Positions 8,108 through 19,534 of a stretch of DNA of 64,000 bases are shown piece after piece. The notes under the pieces were generated by a model. It did no database searches and had not been told where the DNA came from. It was given only the letters and a program-made list of their open reading frames with translations. The stretch is from Bacteroidales bacterium (GTDB lineage Bacteria; Bacteroidota; Bacteroidia; Bacteroidales; Bacteroidaceae): NCBI GenBank assembly GCA_012517855.1, contig JAAYUD010000067.1, forward strand, positions 100,802 through 164,801, written 5' to 3'. A program made the position numbers and the translations under genes. Each line of letters begins with the position of its first letter. Position 1 is the first letter of the stretch.

Positions 8108-9049
8108 TCATATTATATTTCTTACAAAGCGATAGTTCTTTTCATTTACTTTTGTTCGCTCTGCAATATTGAATCCTTTTAAATAAATTTGAGTCGTTTT
8201 TATAGACTTATGCCCTAATGATTCACTTATCATTTCGATGGGGACACCTAGGTTTTTAGCGATTGTTGCCCATGAATGCCTAAAAGTATAAGATGAAACA
8301 GGAATATTCGTCATTTGGAAGGTCTTGGCAAGTTTTTTTAAGTTCGTGTTAAACCTGCGCAAGGCTGATTGGTATTCGGTATACCCTTCTTTTGTACGTT
8401 TAGAATAATTTCCACTTAAGATAGAAAACAAATAATCATGCTGGTTGGACTTAGAAGTATTTTCATCTTTTACTAAGTGATGTACAAATTTGTATGCAGA
8501 ATTTAATATGGCAATATCTATCGGTGTCCCTGTCTTTACCCTACAATAGTCTAATGTCCCATTTTTTAAATTTGATTTTTCCATGTGGGCAAAATCGACG
8601 AAAGACATTCCACTAAATTGAAATAGCAAGTTCGCTATTTGTTGGGTTTTGTATAATTCTTTATTTTTAGTTTTTCCATATAATAATTTGTGAAGGTCTT
8701 TCGGCGAAATGGCCTTTTTATGGGTGCTGTCTATACCTGTATATACATCATGAAATAATCTGTGAATGTAAGGTGCTAAATTGGCATCTATTGCTCTATT
8801 ATAGATGCTGCGAAGCATTCTCATGTAAGTAGAGATCGTATTTAGCTTTTTGTGATGGTCCAATAAAAACTGATAATATTGCTTTAAGTTATCTCTGTTA
8901 ACTTGTTTAAAGGTAACGATTTTTGTTCCACAAAACTCTGTAAAGGAACGTAGAGCGTTACTGTAGAGATGGGCAGTCGAATACCTTCCTTCCAATTCTA
9001 GTTGGATGATACGCTTATTTGCAAAATTGGTTAAAGTACTTTCTTTCAT
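8108..9049 (-). CDS. Tyrosine-type site-specific recombinase, likely promoter invertase
   Basis: 313 residues: an N-terminal SAM-like core-binding domain (about 5-95) and a catalytic domain (about 110-300). Visible catalytic elements are SSYTFRHSWATIAKN (R257, H258, with Y254 at the usual His of the HxxR box), LGHKS (H280) and TQIYLKG (nucleophile Y289); CRVKTGTP supplies the beta-hairpin Lys. In FSGMSFVDFAH, where many Bacteroides relatives have Arg before GMSFVD, residue 146 is Ser. The size and position next to inverted repeats match the Tsr invertases of Bacteroides rather than integrative-element integrases. An upstream -7 candidate is at 9281-9288 and a stem-loop at 9108-9137. Confidence 0.88.
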   Translation of the reverse strand: MKESTLTNFANKRIIQLELEGRYSTAHLYSNALRSFTEFCGTKIVTFKQVNRDNLKQYYQFLLDHHKKLNTISTYMRMLRSIYNRAIDANLAPYIHRLFHDVYTGIDSTHKKAISPKDLHKLLYGKTKNKELYKTQQIANLLFQFSGMSFVDFAHMEKSNLKNGTLDYCRVKTGTPIDIAILNSAYKFVHHLVKDENTSKSNQHDYLFSILSGNYSKRTKEGYTEYQSALRRFNTNLKKLAKTFQMTNIPVSSYTFRHSWATIAKNLGVPIEMISESLGHKSIKTTQIYLKGFNIAERTKVNEKNYRFVRNII

Positions 9050-9107
9050 TTCTTTTGTTTTATGTATATTATAAATTTAAATTCTTTTTTATGCTGAAAA
9101 TATCTAT

Positions 9108-9137
9108 TTCAGAATAAGATTAAAATGTTATTCTGAA
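9108..9137. repeat. Stem-loop upstream of the recombinase gene
   Basis: Perfect 10-bp inverted repeat TTCAGAATAA (9108-9117) / TTATTCTGAA (9128-9137), 58 bases before the recombinase start codon. A possible autoregulatory site or leader hairpin. Confidence 0.45.
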
Positions 9138-9445
9138 TGCATATATTCATTATGATAAAGTTATCAAATAGTAAATAAAGGCATATTGATTTTGATTCTA
9201 CAAAGAAAAAACATTCTTTGGTACTGAGCAAATAATTAGTAGAAATTGCATTTTTTGTTATTGTTAAGGTTAACTTTTCTCAAAGATATAGTTTCTTAAA
9301 AAATAGTTTTATAGCTGACAAATATTCGAGATATAAGGATATTGACTCAAATTGTACTTTGTGTTCTGTGAGTGTTTATGAAATTTTTATGTCGGTGGTT
9401 AATCTTTTTTCGGATAATATGAAGCATAAATTTCACGGTTTATTT

Positions 9446-9476
9446 TTTGTATTGAGCTTGGCTTGTATTATCTTTG
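9446..9476 (+). promoter_or_regulatory. Promoter of the secreted GH10-like gene
   Basis: TTTG (9446-9449), 19-base spacer, TATCTTTG (9469-9476): a full match to the Bacteroides consensus. The start near 9483 rules out the in-frame ATG at 9463 and fixes the start codon at 9499. Confidence 0.85.
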
Positions 9477-9498
9477 TCCTACACTAAGAAACGAAAAT

Positions 9499-11007
9499 AT
9501 GAAATTTAGATATTGGATATTATCTCTATTATTTATTTGTGGGGTAAGTAATGTAGTAGTAACGGCTCAGAATACGAATTTCCCGAAGCGTGAGTTTCGA
9601 GCTGCGTGGATTCAAACGGTGAACGGGCAATTTAAGGGTGTCCCTACAGCTGTGATTCAACAACGGCTTATTGCTCAACTCAATTCTCTTCAAACTGCTC
9701 ATTTCAATGCTATTATATTTCAAGTGCGTCCAGAAGCTGATGCACTTTATCCCTCCCAAATAGAACCCTGGAGTCGTTTTCTTTCTGGTATCCAAGGGCA
9801 GGCTCCCAATCCTTATTGGGATCCCATGCAATTTATGATTGATGAATGTCATAAACGAGGTATGGAGTTTCATGCCTGGATCAATCCTTATCGTGTTAAG
9901 ACATCTTTGGCTAATCAATTGGCTTCTTCTCATCTTTATAATACCCATCCAGAATATTTTGTCACTTATGGCAATCAAGTCTTTTTTGACCCTGCATTGC
10001 CCGAGAGTCGTAGCTTTATTATCTCTATCATCAAAGATATTGTTTCTCGTTATGATGTTGATGGTATCCACATGGATGATTATTTTTATCCTTATCCCAT
10101 CTCGGGTCAGCCATTTAACGATGATGCCAGTTTTGCAAAATATGGTGGGGGCTTTAAGAATAGGGGAGATTGGCGTCGTAGCAATGTGGATGTGCTTATT
10201 CGGAAAATACATGAAACAGTTCGCGAATTAAAACCATGGGTGAAATTTGGTGTAAGTCCTTTTGGTATTTATCGCAATCAGCATAGTGATCCTTTGGGTA
10301 GTGAGACGAATGGTTTGCAGAATTATGACGATCTTTATGCTGATGTGTTAACATGGGCACGCAAGGAGTGGATTGACTACAATATCCCTCAGATATATTG
10401 GCAAATAGGTCATCCTGCAGCCGATTATGAAACATTGGTACGCTGGTGGGCCAAGAATTCTCAGAATCGCCCGCTCTTTATAGGTCAGTCAGTCGATAAT
10501 ACGATTTCATATCAAGATCCTAAAAATCCTTCTATCAATCAACTGCATCGTAAGATGCAACTTGAACGTTCTTTTCAGACGATTGAGGGATGTTGCCAAT
10601 GGCCGGCTAGTGATGTCACAGACAATAAAGGAGGGTATCGAGATAGTTTGATAAATAATTATTTTAAGTATCCGGCCCTTGTTCCTGTGTTTGATTTTAT
10701 GGATCATAAGGCTCCCAAGAAGGTGCGTCGTTTGAAAGCTATATGGACAGAAGATGGATATATATTGTTTTGGACGGCACCAAAAGCTGCCAGTGAAATG
10801 GATAAAGCTCAATTCTATGTGATTTATCGTTTTGCCAAAGGGCAGGAACGCGATACATCAGATCCGTCGCATATTGTAACAGTTACTCCCAATACTTTTT
10901 ATAAACTTCCTTACGAAGATGGGACAAAGCCATATTATTATGTCGTTACGGCAACAGATCGAATTCACAACGAATCGGCAGTATCCAAGAAAAGAATCAA
11001 TTTATAA
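9499..11007 (+). CDS. Secreted glycosyl-hydrolase-like family 10 protein (DUF187/YngK type)
   Basis: The 502-residue product begins MKFRYWILSLLFICGVSNVV, a signal peptide, with cleavage after TAQ. The GHL10 barrel (PF02638 type) spans about 28-345: REFRAAWIQTVNGQF, NAIIFQVRPEADALY, RGMEFHAWINPYRV, DVDGIHMDDYFYPYP and VKFGVSPFGIYRN. A C-terminal beta-sandwich, fibronectin III-like, follows (about 400-500). The substrate is unknown; Bacillus YngK relatives are linked to cell-wall or exopolysaccharide cleavage. A longer frame opens at 9463 but that ATG lies inside the promoter. It is transcribed alone and converges on the next gene. Confidence 0.88.
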   Translation: MKFRYWILSLLFICGVSNVVVTAQNTNFPKREFRAAWIQTVNGQFKGVPTAVIQQRLIAQLNSLQTAHFNAIIFQVRPEADALYPSQIEPWSRFLSGIQGQAPNPYWDPMQFMIDECHKRGMEFHAWINPYRVKTSLANQLASSHLYNTHPEYFVTYGNQVFFDPALPESRSFIISIIKDIVSRYDVDGIHMDDYFYPYPISGQPFNDDASFAKYGGGFKNRGDWRRSNVDVLIRKIHETVRELKPWVKFGVSPFGIYRNQHSDPLGSETNGLQNYDDLYADVLTWARKEWIDYNIPQIYWQIGHPAADYETLVRWWAKNSQNRPLFIGQSVDNTISYQDPKNPSINQLHRKMQLERSFQTIEGCCQWPASDVTDNKGGYRDSLINNYFKYPALVPVFDFMDHKAPKKVRRLKAIWTEDGYILFWTAPKAASEMDKAQFYVIYRFAKGQERDTSDPSHIVTVTPNTFYKLPYEDGTKPYYYVVTATDRIHNESAVSKKRINL

Positions 11008-11030
11008 TGTATGGCTTTGATTTTGTCAGC

Positions 11031-13991
11031 CTATTTGTGATGGGGTTTTAATACTACCCCTGTTTTCTTTCGCCCGTCCATTTTTACTATCATAGGAATG
11101 TCGAAGTGTATCCGGCGTAAATATTGGGTTTCTTCTGCAGCCGGTATTGAGTTGAGGTAATCAATATCATATATTCCATCTCTAATGTATGGACTAATAG
11201 TAAAATACCCTACTCCGAATGATGTTAGGTTTTGGAAAAAATGAGTGCCTTGACTTGGATCGATGCGATAATTGGTCAACCCAGCTTCTACTATAACTCG
11301 GGCTGCGGATATATTGGACCAATTGACAGGAATACCTAAATAGGGGTCACTGCTTCCCCAACGACCGGGTCCTACAAGAATATAATTTTTGTCCGTATCG
11401 AGAAATTTTCTGTTTATCTTAGCTATTTCTTCAGCAATATACGGATTATTCTTCGCTTGATAATTGTCTGTTTTTACGTATACCAAGTCTTGTACATCAT
11501 TTATAATGCCGCTGCCCAATGAATTGTTCGAACTTAAAATAAGATGTTCTTCTGGAATATTTGTTAGGTCTTCATCAATGGCAGCGCTCGAGTCTACTAT
11601 CGGACGAATTTGTAGCAGATAGAAAGTTCCGCTATTGTCTTCATTAAGAGTGGCTGCAAATTCTATTTCTATCGGACGGCGCATTTCTTGCTGTCCATAC
11701 TTTAATACTAACTGTAGTATTTTGGCAAGGGGAAATGCATCATGTTTTAGAATGTTGGCAAAGGTAATAACCTTTCTGCCTCCAGGGTAGATACCGTCCC
11801 TAATAATTTCGTCACATGGATCGTAAGTAGAAGCTATGAGGTGGAGTGAACCATCCGTTTCTGCATCCTTTACTTTTAATCTAAGTAGATTAAAGCCATC
11901 ATCGATAGAAAAGTTCTGACCTATGTTTTTTAAATCTAAGGCGTAAAATTCTGTTTGTGTCTCTTTCAGCGCCAATTCCATCACACTCGTTTGAAGTATC
12001 TTTTTGGGGTGGTAGGGCGAAAATCGCAATGTTATGCCACCACTCACAATATACCTGCCAAGTCCGAGGGCTAGATTGACGGTGCCTTCTTCTGCTTTTT
12101 CTTCGCCGATAGGATAATAGTTGAGTGAACGTCCTACACCACTAAATGACGGATAGTAACGTTCTCCATATTGTTTTCCCACTACTTCTTGAATAATAAC
12201 GGCCATTTTCTCTTGGTCTATTACGTTGGAAGTAGCTTGCATATAAGCTTTGCTATCCTTGAAAAATACGGATGCATAGACACCTTTGATAGCATCAAGC
12301 AACATCTTCAACATTTCGTATTTGTCGTCGAGATGCGGTATCATATAGGTGTTATATATACCGGCAAAAGGTTGATAATGCGAATCTTCGAGCAAACTTG
12401 AAGAACGAATTGCCAAAGGCGATTTGACGACATCGAATAGAGTGAAGAAGTCATCGGCCAGCCGTTCCGGGAGTTTCGCCTTTAGAAAATAGCGTAGTAT
12501 GGTGTCATCATCGGTATCCGATAGGGCTATTTGATATAGATTGTTCGATTCCATAAATTCGTCAAAAACGTCAGTACAGAGAGCTACTGTTTTTGGAATA
12601 ACGATATTGGTGTTTTTAAAATCATCGAATTCAGGGTGACACTTTACCATGTTGTCGATGAAAGCTAAGCCACGGCCTTTGCCACCTAACGAACCTTCGC
12701 CAATACGGGCAAAATTCGAATATGTATCAAAACGATTACGTCGAAAAACGGCAACCACACCTTGGTTTTTCATTTTGCGGTATTTCACAATGGCGTCGAA
12801 GATTATCGTTCGGTGTGCATCGACATCTTGTAACGAATTCCATGTGATAGGACGTAGTACGGCTGCTACTGGAAAGATAGCGCGCGAAGCTAACCAACGC
12901 GATATGTGGTTACGGCTGATGTGGTAGAGAAATGACTCGGAAGGGACTGCAAAGATTATGTTTTGCAATTCTTTCAATGTACTGACACGGGCTATTTCGG
13001 CCATTGAATTCGGATTGCGGAATACGAAATCGCCAAAGCCGAAATTCTCGGAGACTGAACGTCGTAAGTCGACGTCCATCTTTTTTGAGTTCTTATCAAT
13101 GAAACTGGCATCGAATTGTTGTGCCCGTGCGGCATTTGTTAGTTCGGATGATTGTATGATGATCGGGACGAAAGGATCTTCTTCTCGAATCATTTCGCAT
13201 AACTTAAATCCTGCCTCGCTGTCTTTTTCTCCTTCGCGGGGAAATCGTACATCGGTAATGATGCCTAGTATGTTGTTTTTGTATTTTTTGTAGATGTGTT
13301 TTGCCTCTTCATAATTTCGGGCCAATACTATTTTAGGACGTCCCCGCATTCGTAGTTGGCGTTGGTGACCGTTGAGGGCCTCGGTAGAGAATAGTTGGCT
13401 TTGGCGGAGCACAAATTTATAGAGGTTGGGCAATATGGAAGAATAAAATCGGATACCGTCTTCCACAAGCAATATACATTGTACCCCAACTTCGGCTACA
13501 TCGTGTTCCAAATTCATTTTGTCTTCCATCAGTTTGATAATGGAGACGAGTACGTCAGTATTGCCTAGCCAACAGAAAATAGAATCGAAAGCACTCAGAT
13601 CTTCATTTGCAATTCTCTTTGTAATGCCATGACTGAATGGAGTCAATATTACGATCGGAATAAGGGGATATAGTGCCTTGATGCGTCTGCCTATATCAAA
13701 ACTGTCGTTGTCACCGGTTCCGGGCATGCAGATGATGAGATCGAAACTAACATCTCTCAGTCGGCTCATTGCTTCCTCTTCGGTAGATACCTGCCAAAAT
13801 CGTGGAGGATTGCTCAACGACATGGCTGTGTATTCATTAAATATCTTTTCATCTATTCGGCCGTCTTCTTCAAGAATGAAAGCGTCGTAAGGGTTTGCTA
13901 TCAGTAGGACGCTGAATATACGTTTTGTCATTAAGTTGGCAAACTGTGTATCTTTCAGGTAAAGCTGGTTAATTTTATGTATATTGAGCAT
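11031..13991 (-). CDS. PEP/pyruvate-binding domain protein with two receiver-like domains
   Basis: 986 residues. The N-terminus carries a degenerate receiver-like fold (about 25-150) and a second receiver-like domain (about 165-310) with ILLVEDG, a candidate phospho-acceptor Asp in GIITDVRFP and Lys in IDKNS. From about 430 there is a PPDK/PEP-synthase N-terminal ATP-grasp domain: ARIGEGSLGGKGRGLAFI, LAIRSSSLLEDSHYQPFAGI and, near 750, IEIEFAATLNEDNSGTFYLL. The phosphohistidine and PEP-binding domains of PEP synthase are missing, so it cannot be a complete PpsA. Annotated relatives are called phosphoenolpyruvate synthase, but the role is unknown. Downstream of uvrA by 22 bases, same strand, likely cotranscribed. 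Confidence 0.8.
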   Translation of the reverse strand: MLNIHKINQLYLKDTQFANLMTKRIFSVLLIANPYDAFILEEDGRIDEKIFNEYTAMSLSNPPRFWQVSTEEEAMSRLRDVSFDLIICMPGTGDNDSFDIGRRIKALYPLIPIVILTPFSHGITKRIANEDLSAFDSIFCWLGNTDVLVSIIKLMEDKMNLEHDVAEVGVQCILLVEDGIRFYSSILPNLYKFVLRQSQLFSTEALNGHQRQLRMRGRPKIVLARNYEEAKHIYKKYKNNILGIITDVRFPREGEKDSEAGFKLCEMIREEDPFVPIIIQSSELTNAARAQQFDASFIDKNSKKMDVDLRRSVSENFGFGDFVFRNPNSMAEIARVSTLKELQNIIFAVPSESFLYHISRNHISRWLASRAIFPVAAVLRPITWNSLQDVDAHRTIIFDAIVKYRKMKNQGVVAVFRRNRFDTYSNFARIGEGSLGGKGRGLAFIDNMVKCHPEFDDFKNTNIVIPKTVALCTDVFDEFMESNNLYQIALSDTDDDTILRYFLKAKLPERLADDFFTLFDVVKSPLAIRSSSLLEDSHYQPFAGIYNTYMIPHLDDKYEMLKMLLDAIKGVYASVFFKDSKAYMQATSNVIDQEKMAVIIQEVVGKQYGERYYPSFSGVGRSLNYYPIGEEKAEEGTVNLALGLGRYIVSGGITLRFSPYHPKKILQTSVMELALKETQTEFYALDLKNIGQNFSIDDGFNLLRLKVKDAETDGSLHLIASTYDPCDEIIRDGIYPGGRKVITFANILKHDAFPLAKILQLVLKYGQQEMRRPIEIEFAATLNEDNSGTFYLLQIRPIVDSSAAIDEDLTNIPEEHLILSSNNSLGSGIINDVQDLVYVKTDNYQAKNNPYIAEEIAKINRKFLDTDKNYILVGPGRWGSSDPYLGIPVNWSNISAARVIVEAGLTNYRIDPSQGTHFFQNLTSFGVGYFTISPYIRDGIYDIDYLNSIPAAEETQYLRRIHFDIPMIVKMDGRKKTGVVLKPHHK

Positions 13992-14013
13992 ATTACTGTT
14001 GTTGGTTTTGCTA

Positions 14014-16791
14014 TTATTTAGAAGATTCCAACTTCTCTTTCAAGTATTTTGCCGTATATCCTTCGCTTTGGGCGACTTCTTCAGGAGTGCCTGCTGCTAT
14101 AAGGTCGCCGCCTCTTTCACCACCTTCGGGACCTAGATCAATGACGTAATCGGCACATTTGATAACATCCAAGTTGTGTTCGATAATTACAATAGTATGT
14201 CCTCTTTGAAGTAGTGCATCGAATGATTCCAATAATTTGCTGATATCATGAAAATGAAGTCCCGTGGTTGGCTCATCAAAAATAAACATAGTCGGCTCTA
14301 CTTTCTCTTGTCCTAAATAATAGGCTAATTTCACTCGTTGATTTTCACCACCAGATAAAGTAGAAGAGCTTTGCCCCAGTTTAATATAACCAAGCCCTAC
14401 ATCTTGTAACGGCTTTAACTTTTTGACGATTTTGTGTTGCTTGTATTTAGTAAAGAATTCGATTGCTTGGTTTACGGTCATATCCAATACATCGTAAATA
14501 TTCTTATCGTGGTATCTTACCTCAAGAATATCCGATTTGAAACGTTTACCGTGACAAGATTCGCATTCCAGCACTAGGTCTGCCATAAATTGCATTTCTA
14601 CGGTAATGGTGCCTTCGCCTTTGCATTCTTCACATCGTCCACCTTCATTGTTGAAACTGAAATATCCTGCGGTGTAACCCATTTGTTTGGAGAGTGGCTG
14701 TTCTGCCCACAGTTTGCGGATCTCGTCGTATACCTTAACATACGTTACAGGGTTCGATCGTGATGATTTTCCTATAGGATTTTGGTCAACGAATTCTACA
14801 TTGGTCAATTGCTGGATATCGCCGCCGAGCGATTCAAATTCACCCGGTCGTTCGCTGTATTCATCCAATTCGCGTTTTAAGGCTTTGAATAGGATATCGC
14901 GTACCAAAGAACTTTTTCCCGATCCCGATACGCCGGTGACAACTGTCATTACATTGAGTGGGAAACGAACAGTGATGCCTTTCAAATTGTTTTCTCTGGC
15001 ACCTTTCACTTCTATATAGTTGTTCCATGAACGTCGGGTAGCAGGAATCGGAATTTCTTCTTCACCTAACAAATAACGCACGGTGTAGCTATTGCTGTCT
15101 TTTTTCAGGTTTTTCAAATCTCCCTGATACACTACCTCTCCACCTAGTCTGCCAGCCTTTGGCCCTATATCAATGATATAGTCGGCTGCACGCATAATCT
15201 CTTCATCATGTTCTACGACTACGACTGTATTGCCTAGCTGTTGCAGCTCGCGTAGCACATGAATCAGTTGTTGGGTGTCTCGGCTGTGCAATCCGATGCT
15301 GGGCTCATCTAGAATATATAAACTCCCTACCAAGCTGCTGCCCAACGAAGTCACCAGATTGATTCGCTGGCTTTCTCCTCCAGAAAGAGAGTTGCTCAAT
15401 CGGTTGAGTGTCAGATAATCCAGTCCTACTTCCGATAGAAATTGCAGTCGAGTTCTTATTTCGGTCAATACTCTCGATGCTACTTGTGTATCATGCTCAT
15501 TGAGTATCAATTGGTCGAAGAAGCTTTTCAATTCATTCATGGGCATATCAACCAATTCCATCATATTCTTGCCTCCTACTTTGACATAGGCCGCTTCGGG
15601 TTTTAATCGACTGCCATGGCATGTAGGGCATGTTGTTTTACCTCTGTAACGCGATAGCATTACTCGATACTGTATCTTGTATTGATTCTGATGCAACATC
15701 TCAAAGAATTCATTCAATCCATGAAAGTATTCGTTGCCTGTCCATAGCAATTGACGTTGCTTCTCGGTTAATTTATAGTATGGCTCAAATATAGGAAAGT
15801 CAAATTTAGCAGCATTTTGGCAAAGTTCGTTTTTCCATTCGCCCATTACATCGCCACGCCAACACAGTATGGCGCCGTCGTAAATTGATAGAGCCCTATT
15901 GGGAATCACTAAATGCTCGTCTATACCAATGACTTTGCCAAACCCTTCGCACTTAGGGCAGGCACCTAGAGGGGAGTTGAACGAAAAGAGTTGCTCGGTT
16001 GGTTCTTCGAAACTGATACCGTCTGCTTCGAATTTGTTACTGAAGTGGCAGAGTTCCGTCGTACCGTCAGCTAGATAGAAACGCAGCATACAAGCACCTC
16101 CTCCTTTATACATCGCTGTTTCTATCGAATCAGACAATCGACTTATAGCTTCTTTATCACTGCTTACCGACATTCGGTCTACCAACAAGTATATCGTGTC
16201 TTTTTTCCCCGGCTTATAGTCTTCTATGCGCATCATTTCTCCATTTACTTCTATGCGGCTGAAACCTTGTTGCATATCCATCTTGAGTTCTTGGTCTATG
16301 GTGCGGTCGGAAGGTAACAATAGCGGAATAAGCACTGTATATCGGATGCCCTCTTCATGTTGTTTCATGCATTGTACGACATCTTCTACCGAATGTTTCT
16401 TTACTTCGTCGCCGCTTATCGGACTATATGTTTTCCCTATTCGGGCAAATAGCAGGCATAAGTATTCGTATATTTCGGTAGAAGTACCTACGGTTGAACG
16501 TGGATTGCGACTTATTACTCGTTGCTCAATGGCAATAGCGGGAGGAATGCCCTTGATAAAATCGCATTGCGGTTTGCTCATCCTGCCTAAAAACTGGCGG
16601 GCATAGCTACTTAAACTTTCTACATATCGCCGCTGACCTTCTGCATAAAGCGTATCAAAAGCAAGACTGGATTTGCCCGAACCCGATAGCCCGGTAATGA
16701 CAATAAGCTTGTCGCGTGGTATGTCAACATTAATATTCTTCAGATTGTTTACCCGAGCGCCGCGGATAGTAATATATTCATTTTCTGCCAT
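14014..16791 (-). CDS. uvrA: Excinuclease ABC subunit A
   Basis: Damage-recognition ATPase of nucleotide excision repair; it works as a dimer with UvrB. 925 residues, close to the usual ~940. Two ABC modules are visible: Walker [10 protein letters not shown] near residue 33 and GVSGSGKSS near 620, two signatures ([18 protein letters not shown]) and two Walker B segments ([22 protein letters not shown]). Zinc-finger pairs CPKCEGFGK and CPTCHGSR occur in the first half and CEECKGEG with CESCHGKR in the second. A promoter (-7 TATCTTTG, 16822-16829) lies 31 bases upstream. Confidence 0.97.
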   Translation of the reverse strand: MAENEYITIRGARVNNLKNINVDIPRDKLIVITGLSGSGKSSLAFDTLYAEGQRRYVESLSSYARQFLGRMSKPQCDFIKGIPPAIAIEQRVISRNPRSTVGTSTEIYEYLCLLFARIGKTYSPISGDEVKKHSVEDVVQCMKQHEEGIRYTVLIPLLLPSDRTIDQELKMDMQQGFSRIEVNGEMMRIEDYKPGKKDTIYLLVDRMSVSSDKEAISRLSDSIETAMYKGGGACMLRFYLADGTTELCHFSNKFEADGISFEEPTEQLFSFNSPLGACPKCEGFGKVIGIDEHLVIPNRALSIYDGAILCWRGDVMGEWKNELCQNAAKFDFPIFEPYYKLTEKQRQLLWTGNEYFHGLNEFFEMLHQNQYKIQYRVMLSRYRGKTTCPTCHGSRLKPEAAYVKVGGKNMMELVDMPMNELKSFFDQLILNEHDTQVASRVLTEIRTRLQFLSEVGLDYLTLNRLSNSLSGGESQRINLVTSLGSSLVGSLYILDEPSIGLHSRDTQQLIHVLRELQQLGNTVVVVEHDEEIMRAADYIIDIGPKAGRLGGEVVYQGDLKNLKKDSNSYTVRYLLGEEEIPIPATRRSWNNYIEVKGARENNLKGITVRFPLNVMTVVTGVSGSGKSSLVRDILFKALKRELDEYSERPGEFESLGGDIQQLTNVEFVDQNPIGKSSRSNPVTYVKVYDEIRKLWAEQPLSKQMGYTAGYFSFNNEGGRCEECKGEGTITVEMQFMADLVLECESCHGKRFKSDILEVRYHDKNIYDVLDMTVNQAIEFFTKYKQHKIVKKLKPLQDVGLGYIKLGQSSSTLSGGENQRVKLAYYLGQEKVEPTMFIFDEPTTGLHFHDISKLLESFDALLQRGHTIVIIEHNLDVIKCADYVIDLGPEGGERGGDLIAAGTPEEVAQSEGYTAKYLKEKLESSK

Positions 16792-16821
16792 AGTTGCGTA
16801 TCGTTCATTCTTTTGAAATTA

Positions 16822-16853
16822 CAAAGATAGTGCAAGCCGAGAGCAATTACAAC
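16822..16853 (-). promoter_or_regulatory. Promoter of uvrA
   Basis: Minus-strand -7 TATCTTTG (16822-16829) with GTTG (16850-16853) at 20 bases in the -33 position, 3 of 4 matches. Confidence 0.65.
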
Positions 16854-16994
16854 AATAACTCCAAAATTTATTTTTTATATTCTCGCCCCTTTTATTCTCT
16901 CCCTTTTCGTGGCTCACTGCTAAAAGTCAGGGGGCTAAGCATAAGTATTAATAAGACACCACACCATACTTTCGAGCCTGCGGCATACACAAAA

Positions 16995-17065
16995 TTGTCG
17001 TATGTTAGTTTTTTCGGTGACGTCCTTAAGTTTTTTTGAAAACGTATGGACGTCAACAGTTTTAG
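16995..17065. repeat. TGACGTCC/GGACGTCA intergenic element, copy 1
   Basis: Bases 17001-17065 are identical at 62 of 65 positions to 40511-40575. An 8-bp inverted pair TGACGTCC (17018-17025) / GGACGTCA (17048-17055) encloses 22 bases. The left end TTGTCGTATGTTAGTT is shared with the element at 40106 and resembles the AACTAACG family ends. Confidence 0.75.
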
Positions 17066-17111
17066 GGGCATATGTCGTTTTAGAAGGTAAGGGACCTTCT
17101 TGATATATACC

Positions 17112-17151
17112 AAAAAAGAAAGGACGAACTGAATTGTTCGCCCTTTCTTTT
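17112..17151 (-). terminator. Terminator of the SPOR lipoprotein gene
   Basis: Stem GAAAGG-A-CGAAC (17118-17129) pairs with GTTCG-C-CCTTTC (17136-17147), one mismatch, loop of six. On the minus strand it is followed by six T residues (17117-17112); the other side has TTTT, so it could serve both directions. Confidence 0.8.
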
Positions 17152-17173
17152 GTATAAATCGTTATCGAAAGTG

Positions 17174-17665
17174 TTATTTCACGCGAAATAATACCCATGC
17201 GCCCTGAAAATCTTTACGGCTCGGGTATTTGGCCTTGAAGCTGTCGCGGGCTTGTACTGCCGATTGGTAGTTGGCGCAAGAAACTACAACGACACGATAC
17301 ATCGCTTTTTCGCTATTGAATGCGATTGATGCTTTATATCCTTCTTTTGTCAAATAGTCTTTCAAACCTTCTGCATTAGCTTTCAGTCCAAAACTGCCGG
17401 CAACAACATTGTAGTCGCTGATCTCATCACCAGAAACAACCGTTACTTTCTCTTGTTTGACATTGGTTGGAGTTGCTTCTTGGGCAGTAGGTTGTGTTTG
17501 CTCTACAGCAACCGGTGTTGTAGCACCGCTAACGGGAGTCGCTGTCTTTTGTTGTTCCAATTTTGCCTTTTCGTAAGCTTTTTTGTATGCGCTTTCGCTC
17601 GAACGGCAAGATGAAAAAGCAACTAAGAGGGAAGCACACATTCCAAATAATAGTAATTTCTTCAT
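17174..17665 (-). CDS. SPOR-domain lipoprotein
   Basis: 163 residues. MKKLLLFGMCASLLVAFSSC is a lipoprotein signal with the lipobox cysteine at residue 20, so the protein should be membrane-anchored. A Lys/Ala-rich helix (about 25-45) and a Thr/Pro/Val-rich linker (about 45-80) lead to a SPOR domain (about 90-163: YNVVAGSFGLKANAEGLKDY, then VVVVSCANYQSAVQARDSFK). SPOR domains bind denuded peptidoglycan at division sites, so a role in septal wall handling is likely. It has its own promoter at 17720-17751 and its own terminator, making it monocistronic. Confidence 0.88.
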   Translation of the reverse strand: MKKLLLFGMCASLLVAFSSCRSSESAYKKAYEKAKLEQQKTATPVSGATTPVAVEQTQPTAQEATPTNVKQEKVTVVSGDEISDYNVVAGSFGLKANAEGLKDYLTKEGYKASIAFNSEKAMYRVVVVSCANYQSAVQARDSFKAKYPSRKDFQGAWVLFRVK

Positions 17666-17719
17666 ATCAAAGTTATGTTTAATTAAAAATTTTTTCCTTT
17701 TTTCGGTTTATACTGATTA

Positions 17720-17751
17720 CAAAAATAACGTATTTTTTATTAGCTATCAAA
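17720..17751 (-). promoter_or_regulatory. Promoter of the SPOR lipoprotein gene
   Basis: Minus-strand TTTG (17748-17751), 20-base spacer, TATTTTTG (17720-17727): a full consensus match about 55 bases upstream of the start codon. Confidence 0.8.
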
Positions 17752-17773
17752 GTATATTATGAAAATTAAGTGA

Positions 17774-19423
<1,650 letters not shown>

Positions 19424-19453
19424 TAGAATCATTGATTGATGATATTTAGACGA

Positions 19454-19485
19454 AGCTTGCGACTCAGGAGCCTGGGTCGCAAGCT
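19454..19485. repeat. GCGACTCA-type hairpin, copy 1
   Basis: Arms AGCTTGCGACTCAGG / CCTGGGTCGCAAGCT pair at 14 of 15 positions with a 2-base loop, 31 bases after the GH43 stop codon. There is no T-run, so it is not a classical terminator. Related to 40473-40510 and 56009-56036. Confidence 0.7.
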
Positions 19486-19534
19486 ATATAAGTACGAAGA
19501 CATTATTTCGTTTATTTTATTTCAGTAAGAGTGT

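Larger units (their letters stand above)
9050..9498. other. Divergent intergenic region between recombinase and GH10-like gene
   Basis: A+T-rich. It holds a stem-loop TTCAGAATAA / TTATTCTGAA (9108-9137) in the recombinase leader, a minus-strand TATCTTTG (9281-9288) that may be the recombinase -7 element, and the rightward promoter at 9446-9476. Nothing else was recognised. Confidence 0.6.
16792..17173. other. Spacer between uvrA and the SPOR lipoprotein gene
   Basis: Holds the uvrA promoter, the repeat element at 16995-17065 and the SPOR-gene terminator. Short frames overlapping the repeat have no support as genes. Confidence 0.6.

Noticed and set aside
9463..9498. Upstream ATG extending the GH10-like protein by 12 residues
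   Set aside because: It lies inside the promoter (9446-9476), and the signal peptide begins at the ATG at 9499.
16892..17198. Short minus-strand frames upstream of uvrA
   Set aside because: They cover repeat DNA and the SPOR-gene terminator and show no protein-like features.
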